Shown piece after piece: positions 19,036-29,196 of a stretch of 64,000 bases of DNA. The DNA is from Microbispora sp. NBC_01189 (lineage in GTDB: Bacteria; Actinomycetota; Actinomycetes; Streptosporangiales; Streptosporangiaceae). The stretch lies in contig NZ_CP108581.1 in the NCBI RefSeq assembly GCF_036010665.1, positions 2,337,501 through 2,401,500 of the forward strand, given 5' to 3'. The translations under genes and the position numbers were made by a program. Under the pieces are notes generated by a model. That model ran no database searches. It was given only the letters and a program-made list of their open reading frames with translations, and had not been told where the DNA came from. Every line of letters begins with the position of its first letter. The first letter of the stretch is position 1.

Positions 19036-19485
19036 GTGGATATTGAGTTCTCGCTGGCCATGCCGAGGAATGCGATCGGCATCCCGATGGTCCGCCGTGT
19101 GGTGGGTAACGCGCTCCGGTCGCTCGGGGTGACCGAGGAGTGCGTGTCCGACATACTCCTGGCCACGTCCGAGGCGTGCGCCAACGCCGTCAGGCACGGT
19201 GGCCCCGCCAACCGTTACGAGGTCATGGCCACGATCGGCAACGGCCGCTGTGAGTTGCGCGTCGCCGACGGCGGCCAGGGGCTGCACATGATTCCCCGGC
19301 AGCACCCGCCTGCCGAGACCGAGCACGGCCGGGGAATCCTGATCATGCGAGCCGTCGTGGACGACCTGTCCTTCGACATCACGCCCGGCCGCGGCACGAC
19401 CGTGCGGATGTGCAAGGAGCTCGACTGGGCCGAGGACGCCATCGCCCACCATCTCACTCTCGACCGCCACCTGGCCGGGGTCTGA
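19036..19485 (+). CDS. RsbW-like ATP-binding protein (anti-sigma factor kinase family)
   Basis: Product of 149 aa with a GHKL ATPase fold. The N box is SEACANAVRHGG (Glu and Asn), G1 is VADGGQGL and G2 is HGRGILIM, followed by the terminal strand GRGTTVRMCKEL. Such stand-alone HATPase_c_2 proteins bind and inhibit SigB-type sigma factors and phosphorylate STAS antagonists. GTG19036 has a strong GGGGAGGGG. No sigma factor or antagonist adjoins it; a STAS protein is encoded at 45226-45591. It interrupts the purS-purQ spacing. Confidence 0.85.
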   Translation: MDIEFSLAMPRNAIGIPMVRRVVGNALRSLGVTEECVSDILLATSEACANAVRHGGPANRYEVMATIGNGRCELRVADGGQGLHMIPRQHPPAETEHGRGILIMRAVVDDLSFDITPGRGTTVRMCKELDWAEDAIAHHLTLDRHLAGV

Positions 19486-19516
19486 GGACTCCGGGTCCGA
19501 GGGCTCCGGCCACCGG

Positions 19517-19537
19517 CCGCGCCGCCTCACGGCGCGG
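19517..19537 (+). terminator. hairpin after anti-sigma-like gene
   Basis: Perfect 8-bp GC stem CCGCGCCG / CGGCGCGG with a 5-base loop, 31 bases after the stop. It may separate this gene from purQ. Confidence 0.5.
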
Positions 19538-19693
19538 CGGGTCTGGCCCATGACGCGGCCGATCGGTTCGGGGCTCCACCAGAGCGGCTGATTTGGCGGC
19601 TCCGATACCCTGAGGTGTACCGCCACTGACCGCCGTCCGGCACATGAGACGGTGCCGTCCGGCCTGGCGGCGATCCTTGGAGGGAACACAGTC

Positions 19694-20373
19694 ATGAGCG
19701 CTGCCCGGGTGGGCGTCGTCACCTTCCCCGGAACACTCGACGACCAGGATGCCGCGCGAGCCGTACGGCTGGCCGGCGCGGAGGCCGTGCCGCTGTGGCA
19801 CGCCGACCACGACCTCAAGGGCGTCGACGCCGTCTTCCTGCCCGGCGGGTTCTCCTACGGCGACTACCTTCGCTGTGGGGCGATCTCCCGGTTCTCCCCC
19901 CTCATGACCGAGCTGATCCCGGCCGCGCAGGCCGGGCTGCCCGTGCTCGGCACCTGCAACGGATTCCAGATCCTCTGTGAGGCGCACCTGCTGCCGGGCG
20001 CGCTGACCCGCAACGAGGGCCTGCACTACATCTGCCGCGACCAGCGCGTCCGCGTGGAGAGCACGCGGACCGCCTGGACCGCGGACTTCGCGGACGGCCA
20101 GGAGATCGTGCTGCCGATCAAGCACGGCGAGGGCCGCTACGTCGCCGACGCCGCCACGCTGGCGGCGCTGGAGGGCGAGGGCCGCGTGGTCTTCCGCTAC
20201 GCCGGCGGCAACCCCAACGGCTCGCTCAACGACATCGCGGGGATCACCAACGAGGCCGGGAACGTCGTCGGCCTCATGCCCCACCCCGAGCACGCGGTCG
20301 AGGACCTGACCGGCGCGCCGAGCGTGGACGGCCGCGGTTTCTTCACCTCCATCCTGAAGAGTCTGGTGAACGC

Positions 20374-20377
<4 letters not shown>
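19694..20377 (+). CDS. purQ: phosphoribosylformylglycinamidine synthase subunit PurQ (glutaminase)
   Basis: Class I glutamine amidotransferase (227 aa) that supplies ammonia to PurL. Nucleophile Cys88 is in [10 protein letters not shown], and the His197/Glu199 pair is in [11 protein letters not shown]19694 is used because GGAGGG lies nine bases upstream; the frame is open to 19652 without support. It overlaps purL by four bases, so the pair is translationally coupled. Confidence 0.95.
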
Positions 20378-22632
<2,255 letters not shown>

Positions 22633-22643
22633 TCGTCAACCGA

Positions 22644-22676
22644 GGCCCCTTCCGGACGCCCCCGTCCGGAAGGGCC
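22644..22676 (+). terminator. purL terminator hairpin
   Basis: Stem of about 13 bp with one bulged C (GGCCCcTTCCGGACG pairing with CGTCCGGAAGGGCC) and a short C-rich loop, starting 12 bases after the purL stop. Confidence 0.75.
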
Positions 22677-22730
22677 CTCGGCCTTGCGTAGCGGGAAAAT
22701 CGCTGGCGAGCGGGGTGTTCGGGGACCACT

Positions 22731-23297
22731 ATGGGCACAATGAACGACCAGCCCCAGCGATGGACCCAGGCGACCGTATATCCGGACATGTGGGTGGATC
22801 CGGCTGATGATCCCCGCGAGAACACCGAAACAAGCCCGGAAGGCGAACTGGCGACGCTGCGGGAGTACCTGAGAAACTACCGGCTGACCCTGCTGATGAA
22901 GTGCGAGGGGCTCAGCGCGGAGCAACTGGCCCGCCGGTCGGTGCCGCCGTCGACCATGTCGCTGCTCGGTCTGATCCGGCACCTAGCCGAGGCGGAGCGG
23001 GACTGGCGCGGCTGGATCCTTCCCGGCGGCCCGCCGCCGAAGCTGTACGGTCCGGGTGGCGACTTCGCCGGGGCGGTCGCCGACCAGGCGGTGGTCGACG
23101 CCGCGTACGCCGACCTCGCCCGTGAGCAGGCGGCCACCGACGCCGCGCTGGCCGAGCACCCGGATCTGAGCGTGCGCCTGGGGAAGGACGCCATCGCCGT
23201 CCGGGACCTGCTGGTGCACCGGATCGAGGAGTACGCCCGGCACTGCGGACACGCGGACCTGCTGCGGGAGTGCGTCGACGGCCGCGTGGGCCAGTGA
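22731..23297 (+). CDS. DinB/DUF664 family protein
   Basis: Product of about 188 aa with the four-helix DinB-like fold: LREYLRNYRLTLLMKCEGLSAEQLARR, then SLLGLIRHLAEAERDWRGWIL, and a C-terminal helix VRDLLVHRIEEYARHCGHADLLRE. The H-x-E...H-x3-H arrangement matches metal-binding DUF664 proteins, which include mycothiol-dependent transferases. Function beyond that is unknown. ATG22731 and ATG22740 are both possible starts. Confidence 0.85.
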   Translation: MGTMNDQPQRWTQATVYPDMWVDPADDPRENTETSPEGELATLREYLRNYRLTLLMKCEGLSAEQLARRSVPPSTMSLLGLIRHLAEAERDWRGWILPGGPPPKLYGPGGDFAGAVADQAVVDAAYADLAREQAATDAALAEHPDLSVRLGKDAIAVRDLLVHRIEEYARHCGHADLLRECVDGRVGQ

Positions 23298-23390
23298 GGC
23301 GTCACGCCCCGAGGGCGTCAGGACGCCCATCCGGGGCGAGAGCGCGTAAAGTCACTCCGGTGATCGTCGCCTCCGGCAGAGGAGAAGACA

Positions 23391-23636
23391 GTGTGGCTTG
23401 ACGCGGAACTGAGTCCCCGGTCTCTTCACGACGCGGAGGACTTCACCGCTCTCAAGGTGACGGCCCGGCGCGAGGACCATGTCTGGCTCACCCGGGAGGA
23501 CATCATCCGCCTGGCCGGTGACCACGGCCGGGACCCGGAGTGGCGCGGCAGGCTCGATCGGATGCTGGAGTACGCGGCTTCCAAGGGCTGGGTCGACGAC
23601 GCCGGGGCCGTACGGGCCCACGTGGAGTGGACCTGA
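23391..23636 (+). CDS. conserved hypothetical protein
   Basis: Small acidic soluble protein of 81 aa (MWLDAELSPRSLHDAEDF, LTREDIIRLAGDHGRDPEW). GTG23391 has GGAGA eight bases upstream. The domain is not recognised. The pattern (helical, WVDDAGAVRAHVEW ending) suggests a genuine protein, supported by codon bias and the ribosome site. Confidence 0.65.
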   Translation: MWLDAELSPRSLHDAEDFTALKVTARREDHVWLTREDIIRLAGDHGRDPEWRGRLDRMLEYAASKGWVDDAGAVRAHVEWT

Positions 23637-23643
23637 CCCTTCC

Positions 23644-24330
23644 TCACGATCCGGACGGCGTGCCGGCGGCGGTCACGGGTTTGCGGGCGACGAGGTAGGC
23701 CTGGGGGGTTCGTTCGGACTCGCCGCGTTCGCAGAGCAGGCGGGCGATCACGGGGACTCCCGCGTCGGCCAGCAGCCGGGTCACGTGATCCGGCGACACG
23801 CGATGGAAGTCGAGCGCGACCTGATGCCCGAACGCCTCCGCGAGGTGGAACGGCTCGTCGCCGACCTGGCCGACCTGGAAGGCGAGCAGGAGGTGACCGC
23901 CGGGCGCCAGCACCCGGTGGAACTCGGCCAGCACCGCCGGATGCTCCTCCGGCGGCGTGTGGATGATCGAATACCAGGCGACCACGCCGCTCAGGGACTC
24001 GTCGGCGATGTCCAGGGCCGCGAGGCGGCCTTCCTCGAACCGGATGTGCGGGTGATCCTGACGGGCCACCGCGATCATGCCCGGCGACAAATCGACACCG
24101 AAGACGTCGAGGCCGAGCGCGTGCAGGTGCGCCGCGATCCGGCCGGTTCCGCAGCCGACCTCGGCCACCGGGCCCGGAAGGTCCGACGTACGCACGAGCT
24201 CGGCGTACGTGGCGAGCATCGCGCGTTCGAAGGGCTTGCCGTCCAGCGAGTGCCGGGCGAAGTCGGCGTAGTCTCCGGCCATCGCGTCGTACGCCGCCCG
24301 GGCGACCCGGACATAGGAGGGCTCGATCAT
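23644..24330 (-). CDS. class I SAM-dependent methyltransferase
   Basis: Product of 228 aa with a Rossmann methyltransferase fold. Motif I is VAEVGCGTGR at about residues 55-64, followed by VFGVDLSPGMIAVARQ and ESLSGVVAWYSIIHTPPEE (motif II/post II). The methyl acceptor is unknown. The ATG24330 start is assigned from the usual distance to motif I; the longer open frame to 24435 crosses a hairpin and is not favoured. Confidence 0.85.
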   Translation of the reverse strand: MIEPSYVRVARAAYDAMAGDYADFARHSLDGKPFERAMLATYAELVRTSDLPGPVAEVGCGTGRIAAHLHALGLDVFGVDLSPGMIAVARQDHPHIRFEEGRLAALDIADESLSGVVAWYSIIHTPPEEHPAVLAEFHRVLAPGGHLLLAFQVGQVGDEPFHLAEAFGHQVALDFHRVSPDHVTRLLADAGVPVIARLLCERGESERTPQAYLVARKPVTAAGTPSGS

Positions 24331-24357
24331 TATCGACACCCTAGTCCTCAGGACCGA

Positions 24358-24395
24358 CGAAGGCCCTTCCGGTAATCCCTCCGTAAGGGCCTTCG
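24358..24395. repeat. hairpin repeat, copy 1 (flanks TA module)
   Basis: Hairpin with arms CGAAGGCCCTT (24358-24368) and AAGGGCCTTCG (24385-24395). The intervening CCGGTAATCCCTCCG is almost identical to the one at 25301-25339. It could act as a terminator between genes on both sides. Confidence 0.75.
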
Positions 24396-24468
24396 CGAGT
24401 ACGGGCTCCGGGGGCAGGGCACGTGCTTGTCGCATGGCTTCCAGAATCGGCAGAGGCCGAGAATCCGT

Positions 24469-24885
24469 TCAGATTTCGACCAGCGCGACCTGACCGTCAC
24501 CACAAATGGTGGAGATGTCTTCGGGATCCGAGGTGAGAACGGTCGTCGGCCCCGGAGCCGCAAGTGCCGTGGCCGAGAGCATGGCGTCGATCGCGTACTT
24601 GTGGCCGTGCAATCCGGCTCGGGCGAGCAGAGCCGCCGCGTCCCGTGCGATCGACTCGGTGACGGGTTCGATCACGATTCGCGAGAGGATCCAGTTGAGC
24701 GCCGCCCTGTTGATCTGTGGATGCATGACCTCCACCAGTGTCGCCGTGCTCGTGATGACACGCAGGTCGTCCGTACGAGCCAGTGCGAGCCATGCGGTGA
24801 TGTCGCGGTGCCGGAGCACGGCCTTGGCCAGTCCTTCGCTGTCGAGGACGAGCGTGCCGCCGGGGGTCGCGGGCGATCGGGTCAC
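24469..24885 (-). CDS. PIN-domain toxin (VapC-like ribonuclease)
   Basis: Product of 138 aa with the PIN acidic cluster: Asp15 (LVLDSEGLAK), Glu52 (TLVEVMHP), Asp100 (YAIDAMLS) and Asp120 (TSDPED). These coordinate Mg for RNA cleavage in VapC toxins. GTG start overlaps the stop of the upstream ribbon-helix-helix gene (GTGA), the normal antitoxin-toxin coupling. Flanked by matching hairpin repeats. Confidence 0.88.
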   Translation of the reverse strand: MTRSPATPGGTLVLDSEGLAKAVLRHRDITAWLALARTDDLRVITSTATLVEVMHPQINRAALNWILSRIVIEPVTESIARDAAALLARAGLHGHKYAIDAMLSATALAAPGPTTVLTSDPEDISTICGDGQVALVEI

Positions 24886-25148
24886 GCCGCGGACGTGTCC
24901 GGGGAGGTGCGCGAAGCTTCGCGGGCACGCCGAAGGACCTCGCGTTTCTCGTCGATCTCCTCAGCGGAGATGGGACCGTGCTCGGCCTCCGCGACGGCGA
25001 CGAGTTCGTTGAGGTTGTCACGCTCGATCTGACGGGCCACCGCCGCAGCGACATAGGCCGAAAGACCAGAGGGACCACTGCGGGCGCGAGCCGCCTCAGC
25101 GACGTCACGCGGCATCGTGATCGAATACTTCTGGGTAGGCTCGCTCAT
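24882..25148 (-). CDS. VapB-like antitoxin
   Basis: Product of 88 aa. The N-terminus has ribbon-helix-helix character (YSITMPRDVAEAARARS, then SAYVAAAVARQIERDN), and the acidic C-terminal half (AEAEHGPISAEEIDEKREV) is the expected toxin-binding tail. It overlaps the PIN toxin gene. A TAGGAT -10 hexamer (25161-25156, minus strand) ends seven bases before the ATG, so the message may be leaderless. Antitoxins of this type usually repress their own promoter. Confidence 0.85.
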   Translation of the reverse strand: MSEPTQKYSITMPRDVAEAARARSGPSGLSAYVAAAVARQIERDNLNELVAVAEAEHGPISAEEIDEKREVLRRAREASRTSPDTSAA

Positions 25149-25300
25149 GCTCCCTATCCTACCGCCGATACCCCTGCACCGTGCTGTTCAACGGCGAGCC
25201 CGGGAAACGAGGAGTCGCGCACCGCGCACCGCGTCCGAACCCCGCTGGATACCGGCACCTGAGCCGCCGCCCGGGCTCCTCTCAACCTGCCGGAGAACGG

Positions 25301-25339
25301 CGAACGGCCCTTCCGGTAACCCCTCCGGAAGGGCCTTCG
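25301..25339. repeat. hairpin repeat, copy 2 (flanks TA module)
   Basis: Arms GGCCCTTCCGG (25306-25316) and CCGGAAGGGCC (25325-25335), with outer CGAA/TTCG continuing past a bulged C. Differs from copy 1 at only a few positions. It lies in the 279-base spacer between the antitoxin gene and the collagen-like gene, which otherwise shows nothing clear. Confidence 0.75.
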
Positions 25340-25427
25340 CAGTGCCGTACGCCAACGCCTCGTCGCGCACGGCAAGCACCCATGGAGCGCCGTACGGTGG
25401 AGCCCCCACGGACTCCACCGGCACGCT

Positions 25428-26375
25428 CTACGAGATCTTGGTGCAGATGGCGTAAACGAGGCCGTTCCCGCTGCCGCTGCCCGTCAGCTCGACGGTCCAG
25501 CCGTTGCCGCTCATGTAGCTGCCCGTGACAGTCCTGCTTGAGTTGACCTTGTAGCCGCCGCCGGTGACCGTCTCACCCGCCGCGCAGGAGACGGATCCAC
25601 TGTTCCCCGAGATGTACTGGCTCGCCATGCGCGAGGTCAGCTTGGGGGCGCCGCCGGAGTCACCCTGGCTCTTGAGCCACTTCAGGAAGTCGGCCTCGTC
25701 CTTGGCGCTGCAGGTGCCCTTGTTCCAGATCTCGCAGGCGCTCTTGCCGTCCTCGCCGGCCAGGCCGCGAGGACCGGTGTCGCCCTTGGGGCCCTGCAGA
25801 CCACGGGGGCCCTCCTCACCAGGCTTGCCGTCGGCGCCCTTCGGGCCGGTGTCGCCCTTGTCGCCCTTGAGGCCCTGCGCGCCGGTGTCGCCCTTGGGAC
25901 CCTGCGGCCCGGTGTCGCCCTTGGGACCCTGCGGCCCGGTGTCGCCCTTGGGACCCTGCGCGCCGGTGTCGCCCTTGAGGCCCTGCGCGCCGGTGTCACC
26001 CTTGTCGCCCTTCTCGCCCTTGGGACCCTGCGCGCCCGTGTCGCCCTTGAGGCCCTGCGGCCCGGTGTCGCCCTTGGGACCCTGCAGACCACGCGGACCC
26101 TGGGGTCCCTGCGGACCGGTACCTCCGATACCCACCGCACCCTGCGGACCCTGCGGACCCGTCTGGTTCCACGACACCTTGTACTCGGTCGCCTTGCAGG
26201 CGGTGGTGACACCGACCAGACGCATGTACCGCGTCGTCTTGTTCACGCACGCGTAGTACACGGTGCCGCTCGCCGACGAGGCGGTCGCCGCCCCACCCAG
26301 AACCAGAACCGATCCCACCAGAGCACCGGCCGTCACAAGGCCGATGGTCCGACCGCCCGGCAACTTGATAGCCAC
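25428..26375 (-). CDS. secreted collagen-like triple-helix repeat protein
   Basis: Product of 315 aa. It has a signal peptide (residues 1-35, with [16 protein letters not shown] and ATASSA), a small N-terminal domain [21 protein letters not shown] with two cysteines, and about 45 Gly-X-Y triplets ([10 protein letters not shown] type). A C-terminal globular domain follows with the Cys pair [10 protein letters not shown] and a beta-rich end. Bacterial proteins of this kind form collagen-like trimers on or outside the cell. The start is GTG26375 with AAGGGAAG upstream. The 5' third is duplicated next to it. Confidence 0.85.
   Translation of the reverse strand: MAIKLPGGRTIGLVTAGALVGSVLVLGGAATASSASGTVYYACVNKTTRYMRLVGVTTACKATEYKVSWNQTGPQGPQGAVGIGGTGPQGPQGPRGLQGPKGDTGPQGLKGDTGAQGPKGEKGDKGDTGAQGLKGDTGAQGPKGDTGPQGPKGDTGPQGPKGDTGAQGLKGDKGDTGPKGADGKPGEEGPRGLQGPKGDTGPRGLAGEDGKSACEIWNKGTCSAKDEADFLKWLKSQGDSGGAPKLTSRMASQYISGNSGSVSCAAGETVTGGGYKVNSSRTVTGSYMSGNGWTVELTGSGSGNGLVYAICTKIS
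25750..26165 (-). repeat. collagen-type Gly-X-Y coding repeats
   Basis: Tandem 9-bp-based and larger repeats coding for [10 protein letters not shown] / [10 protein letters not shown] units within the collagen-like gene. Several 27-36-bp blocks are near-identical, so slippage and copy-number change are likely. Confidence 0.85.
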
Positions 26376-26584
26376 GGGACTTCCCTTTCTGCGGCACACG
26401 AGGTGCTTTGAACACAAGAGGTACATGTGATTCACGTGTGAGAGAAAGGAATGGTTGACAGCACAAACATCACGTATGCGCATCAACGCCGCGAGTCAGG
26501 CCGTACAGTCAGCTTTGTCCGCCTGGGCCGCATGCGCGTGCAGACACCGCACGCGCAACGCACCGCCTCCGCTAGCCCTTGAGC

Positions 26585-26792
26585 ACGTGGTCGTCACCCC
26601 GACCAGACGCAGGTACCGCGTCGACTTGTTCACACACGCGTAGTACGCGCCACCACTCGCCGACGAGGCGGTCGCCGCCCCACCCAGAACCAGAACCGAC
26701 CAGACCCCACCAGGGCACCAGCCGTCACAAGGCCGATGGTCCGACCGCCCGGCAACTTGATAGCCACGGGACTTCCCTTTCTGCGGCACGCG
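26585..26792 (-). pseudogene. partial duplicate of collagen-like gene 5' end, frameshifted
   Basis: Minus-strand sequence from GTG26767 is nearly identical to the start of the adjacent collagen-like gene, including the shared ribosome site and about 25 upstream bases. It covers the signal peptide and the ACVNKSTRYLRLVGVTTTC segment. Five extra bases near 26699-26706 break the frame within the signal peptide, and homology stops just after the second Cys codon, before any Gly-X-Y repeat. It cannot give a functional product. Confidence 0.8.
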
Positions 26793-26894
26793 GAGCGCGA
26801 AGATCACAACTGTGGTGCGTGTGTCTCACGTGCCAGAAGGTGCTCCGGTTGACGTCCATAACATCACGGATGCGCATCTCTGGTCATCAGAGGC

Positions 26895-27590
26895 CTATGA
26901 CGTCGCGTCGTCCGTCGCGCCGCCCCGCGGCTTCCTCGCGGCCATGGTCTCGACTCCGCTCATCAGGAGGTCCAGGCCGAACGTGTAGTACGCCTCCACA
27001 TCGGCCTCGTTCTCCATCAACCGCGCGAACTCCACCATGCGGGGGAACTCGTCGGCGGGCAGCCGTTCCAGGGCCAGCCGCTTCTGCCGCCGCCACTCGG
27101 CCGCCTGGGCGGCCGTGAGCGTCCGAGGGCACCCCGGCTCGCCGTCGACGAGGGCGATCGCACCCTTCAGGAGGTAGTGGGACACGGCCCAGCCCTCCGC
27201 GAGCGTGAAGCCCGCCAGGGACAGCAGGTCGAGCGCGGCCTCGGTCGCGCGGGTGAAGCTCGGCACCTCCTCCTCTTTGACCAGTGCGAACAGTCCCGGC
27301 ATGAACCGGTGCCGCCGCATCACCCCCACCAGCGCCTCGACCATCGCGCGCAGCCGGAGGTTCCACGGCGCGCCGGGGTCGAACTCGGGCGTCACCTCGG
27401 CCAGCAGGTGGTCGGAGAGGCAGGCGAGCAACTGGTCCTTGTTCTTGACGTGCCAGTACAGCGCCATCGGCGTGACGCCGAGCTCCTGGGCCAGCCGCCG
27501 CACCGTGACGGCGTCGAGGCTCTCGGAGTCGGCCACCTCCACGGCCTTCTCCACCAGCGTCCGGCGGCTCAGCCGCTCCGTGTCAGCCAT
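26895..27590 (-). CDS. TetR family transcriptional regulator (TetR_C type)
   Basis: Regulator of 231 aa. The N-terminal helix-turn-helix is in SRRTLVEKAVEVADSE ... TVRRLAQELGVTPMALYWHVKNKDQLL, and a TetR-class ligand-binding domain follows. Start ATG27590 has GGGAG six bases upstream; the open frame to 27623 is less likely. It is divergent from an MFS exporter with palindromic operators between, the standard layout of a drug-inducible repressor/efflux pair. Confidence 0.9.
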   Translation of the reverse strand: MADTERLSRRTLVEKAVEVADSESLDAVTVRRLAQELGVTPMALYWHVKNKDQLLACLSDHLLAEVTPEFDPGAPWNLRLRAMVEALVGVMRRHRFMPGLFALVKEEEVPSFTRATEAALDLLSLAGFTLAEGWAVSHYLLKGAIALVDGEPGCPRTLTAAQAAEWRRQKRLALERLPADEFPRMVEFARLMENEADVEAYYTFGLDLLMSGVETMAARKPRGGATDDATS

Positions 27591-27631
27591 GGTCCGCTCC
27601 CTCACTGCCTCCGCACTTGACAACTATACGC

Positions 27632-27684
27632 CGTACAAGTTTCCCTATGCACCGTACATGTACGCCGTACATGTACCTCGTACA
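27632..27684. promoter_or_regulatory. operator array between tetR-type and MFS genes
   Basis: Two perfect palindromes GTACATGTAC (27654-27663 and 27667-27676) are centred 13 bp apart. CGTACA half-sites begin at 27632, 27653, 27666 and 27679, the last three at exact 13-bp steps. TTGACA (27617-27622) lies beside the array, and TATAGT is present on the minus strand at 27628-27623. Likely binding sites for the adjacent TetR protein controlling both genes. Confidence 0.7.
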
Positions 27685-27696
27685 GGAGGAGGACTC

Positions 27697-29145
27697 ATGT
27701 CCGGACGGTGGTGGGCGCTCGTCGCGGTGGCGCTTGCGACATTCATGACCTACTTGGACAACAACGTCGTCAACGTGGCGTTGCCCACGATCCAGCGCGA
27801 CCTGGCGCTGACGATCTCCGGCCTGGAGTGGATCGTGAGCGCGTACATCCTGGTGTTCGCGGGTCTGCTGCTCGCCGGGGGCCGCCTCGCCGACGTCTTC
27901 GGCCCCCGGGCCGCGTTCTTCACCGGTTTGACGGTCTTCACGCTCGCCTCGGTGGCGGCGGGCCTGGCCTGGAACCAGGAGACGCTGATCGGCGCGCGGG
28001 CCCTGCAGGGGCTCGGCGCGGCGCTGGTGACACCGGCCACGCTGGCTTTGCTGCCGCGGATCTTCCCCGACCCGCGCGAGCGGGCGACGGCCGTCGGCGT
28101 CTGGAGCGCGGTCGGCGCCCTGGCCCTCGCGATCGGCCCGCTCACCGGCGGCTTCCTCAGTGAGAACGCCCACTGGGGGTGGATCTTCCTGATCAACGTG
28201 CCCATCGGCGTGGTGGCGGCCGTGATCGGCGCCCGGGCGATCCGGGTGGAGCGAGTCGCCTCCGAACAGGTCACCACCGGGCGGGGCACGACCGGGCGGC
28301 TCTCCCTCGACCTGCCGGGCCTGGTCACCTCCGCCGTCTCGCTGTTCGCCCTCACCTACGCGCTGATCGAGGGCGCGTCGCGCGGGTGGACCTCCGGCCC
28401 GATCCTCGGCGCGTTCGCCGTCGCCGCGGCGGCCGCCGTCGTCTTCCTCCTGGTCGAGTCCCGTACGGCGCAGCCGATGATCGACCTGACGCTGTTCAGG
28501 GAGCGGGTCTTCAGCGGCGGGCTGCTGTCCATGGGGCTGTGGGCGTTCGGAGTGTTCGGCATCTACTTCTTCACGGCGATCTACCTGCAGAGCGCGCTCG
28601 GGTTCTCGCCGATCGAGGCCGGTGCGGGCTTCGTGCCGATGGCGCTGCTCATGGCGGTGTCGGCGACCCTCGCGCCCCGGCTCGCCGAGCGTTTCGGCAG
28701 CGGGCCGACCGTCGCGGCCGGTCTCGGCCTGATGGCGGTGGCCGTCGGCGGGCTGTCGAGCGCGGGCGAGGGCTCCCACTACGGCGATCTGCTCCCCTGG
28801 TTCCTGCTCTACGGCCTGGGCGGCGGCCTGCTCGTCCCGCTGACGAACGTCGTGCTGAACGCCATGCCCCCCGCCCGGGCGGGCGTCGCCTCGGGCGTGC
28901 TCAACGTCTCCCGCGAGGTCTTCGGCCTGCTCGGGGTCACGATCCTGGGCGCCGTCCTGAGCGCCAGGCAGAGCGCGCTCACCGGCCCTCCGCTGCACAC
29001 CTTCCTGGAGGCCTATCGGTTCACGCTGCTCATCGCGGCGGCGATCGTGCTGGTCGGCGTGCCGGTCAGCCTCTACTCCCTGCGCCGCACCCGGACCACC
29101 GCCCCCGCCGTCCCCGTGGACGCCGTCCCCGAACCCGTCGCCTGA
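27697..29145 (+). CDS. MFS drug exporter, DHA2 (14-TM) family
   Basis: Proton-driven efflux protein of 482 aa with about 14 hydrophobic segments. Family motifs include TYLDNNVVNVALPTIQRDL in helix 1 (D1-like motif), GGRLADVFGPR (motif A) and LTGGFLSE with WIFLINVPIG (motif C region). Such EmrB/QacA-type carriers export hydrophobic drugs or secondary metabolites. Strong ribosome site AGGAGGA. Regulated by the divergent TetR protein (inference). Confidence 0.92.
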   Translation: MSGRWWALVAVALATFMTYLDNNVVNVALPTIQRDLALTISGLEWIVSAYILVFAGLLLAGGRLADVFGPRAAFFTGLTVFTLASVAAGLAWNQETLIGARALQGLGAALVTPATLALLPRIFPDPRERATAVGVWSAVGALALAIGPLTGGFLSENAHWGWIFLINVPIGVVAAVIGARAIRVERVASEQVTTGRGTTGRLSLDLPGLVTSAVSLFALTYALIEGASRGWTSGPILGAFAVAAAAAVVFLLVESRTAQPMIDLTLFRERVFSGGLLSMGLWAFGVFGIYFFTAIYLQSALGFSPIEAGAGFVPMALLMAVSATLAPRLAERFGSGPTVAAGLGLMAVAVGGLSSAGEGSHYGDLLPWFLLYGLGGGLLVPLTNVVLNAMPPARAGVASGVLNVSREVFGLLGVTILGAVLSARQSALTGPPLHTFLEAYRFTLLIAAAIVLVGVPVSLYSLRRTRTTAPAVPVDAVPEPVA

Positions 29146-29186
29146 GTCTCCGTACGGCTCCGCGGCGCGCGGAGCCGTACGGAGAC
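29146..29186. terminator. bidirectional terminator hairpin
   Basis: Perfect 18-bp inverted repeat (29146-29163 with 29169-29186), 5-base loop, directly after the MFS stop and before the convergent gene ending at 29197. Confidence 0.85.
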
Positions 29187-29196
29187 ACGACCGCGG

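Noticed and set aside
25750-26165. Short regularly spaced repeats that could suggest a CRISPR array
   Set aside because: Units are 9-bp multiples in frame coding for Gly-X-Y; no unique spacers and no cas genes.
25564-26256. Plus-strand Pro-rich frame opposite the collagen-like gene
   Set aside because: PLGPCGPVS repeats are the antisense reading of Gly-X-Y codons; the minus frame has signal peptide and ribosome site.
27583-28998. 471-codon minus-strand frame opposite the MFS exporter
   Set aside because: Antisense to a 14-helix transporter; Arg/Glu/Gln/His-rich shadow.
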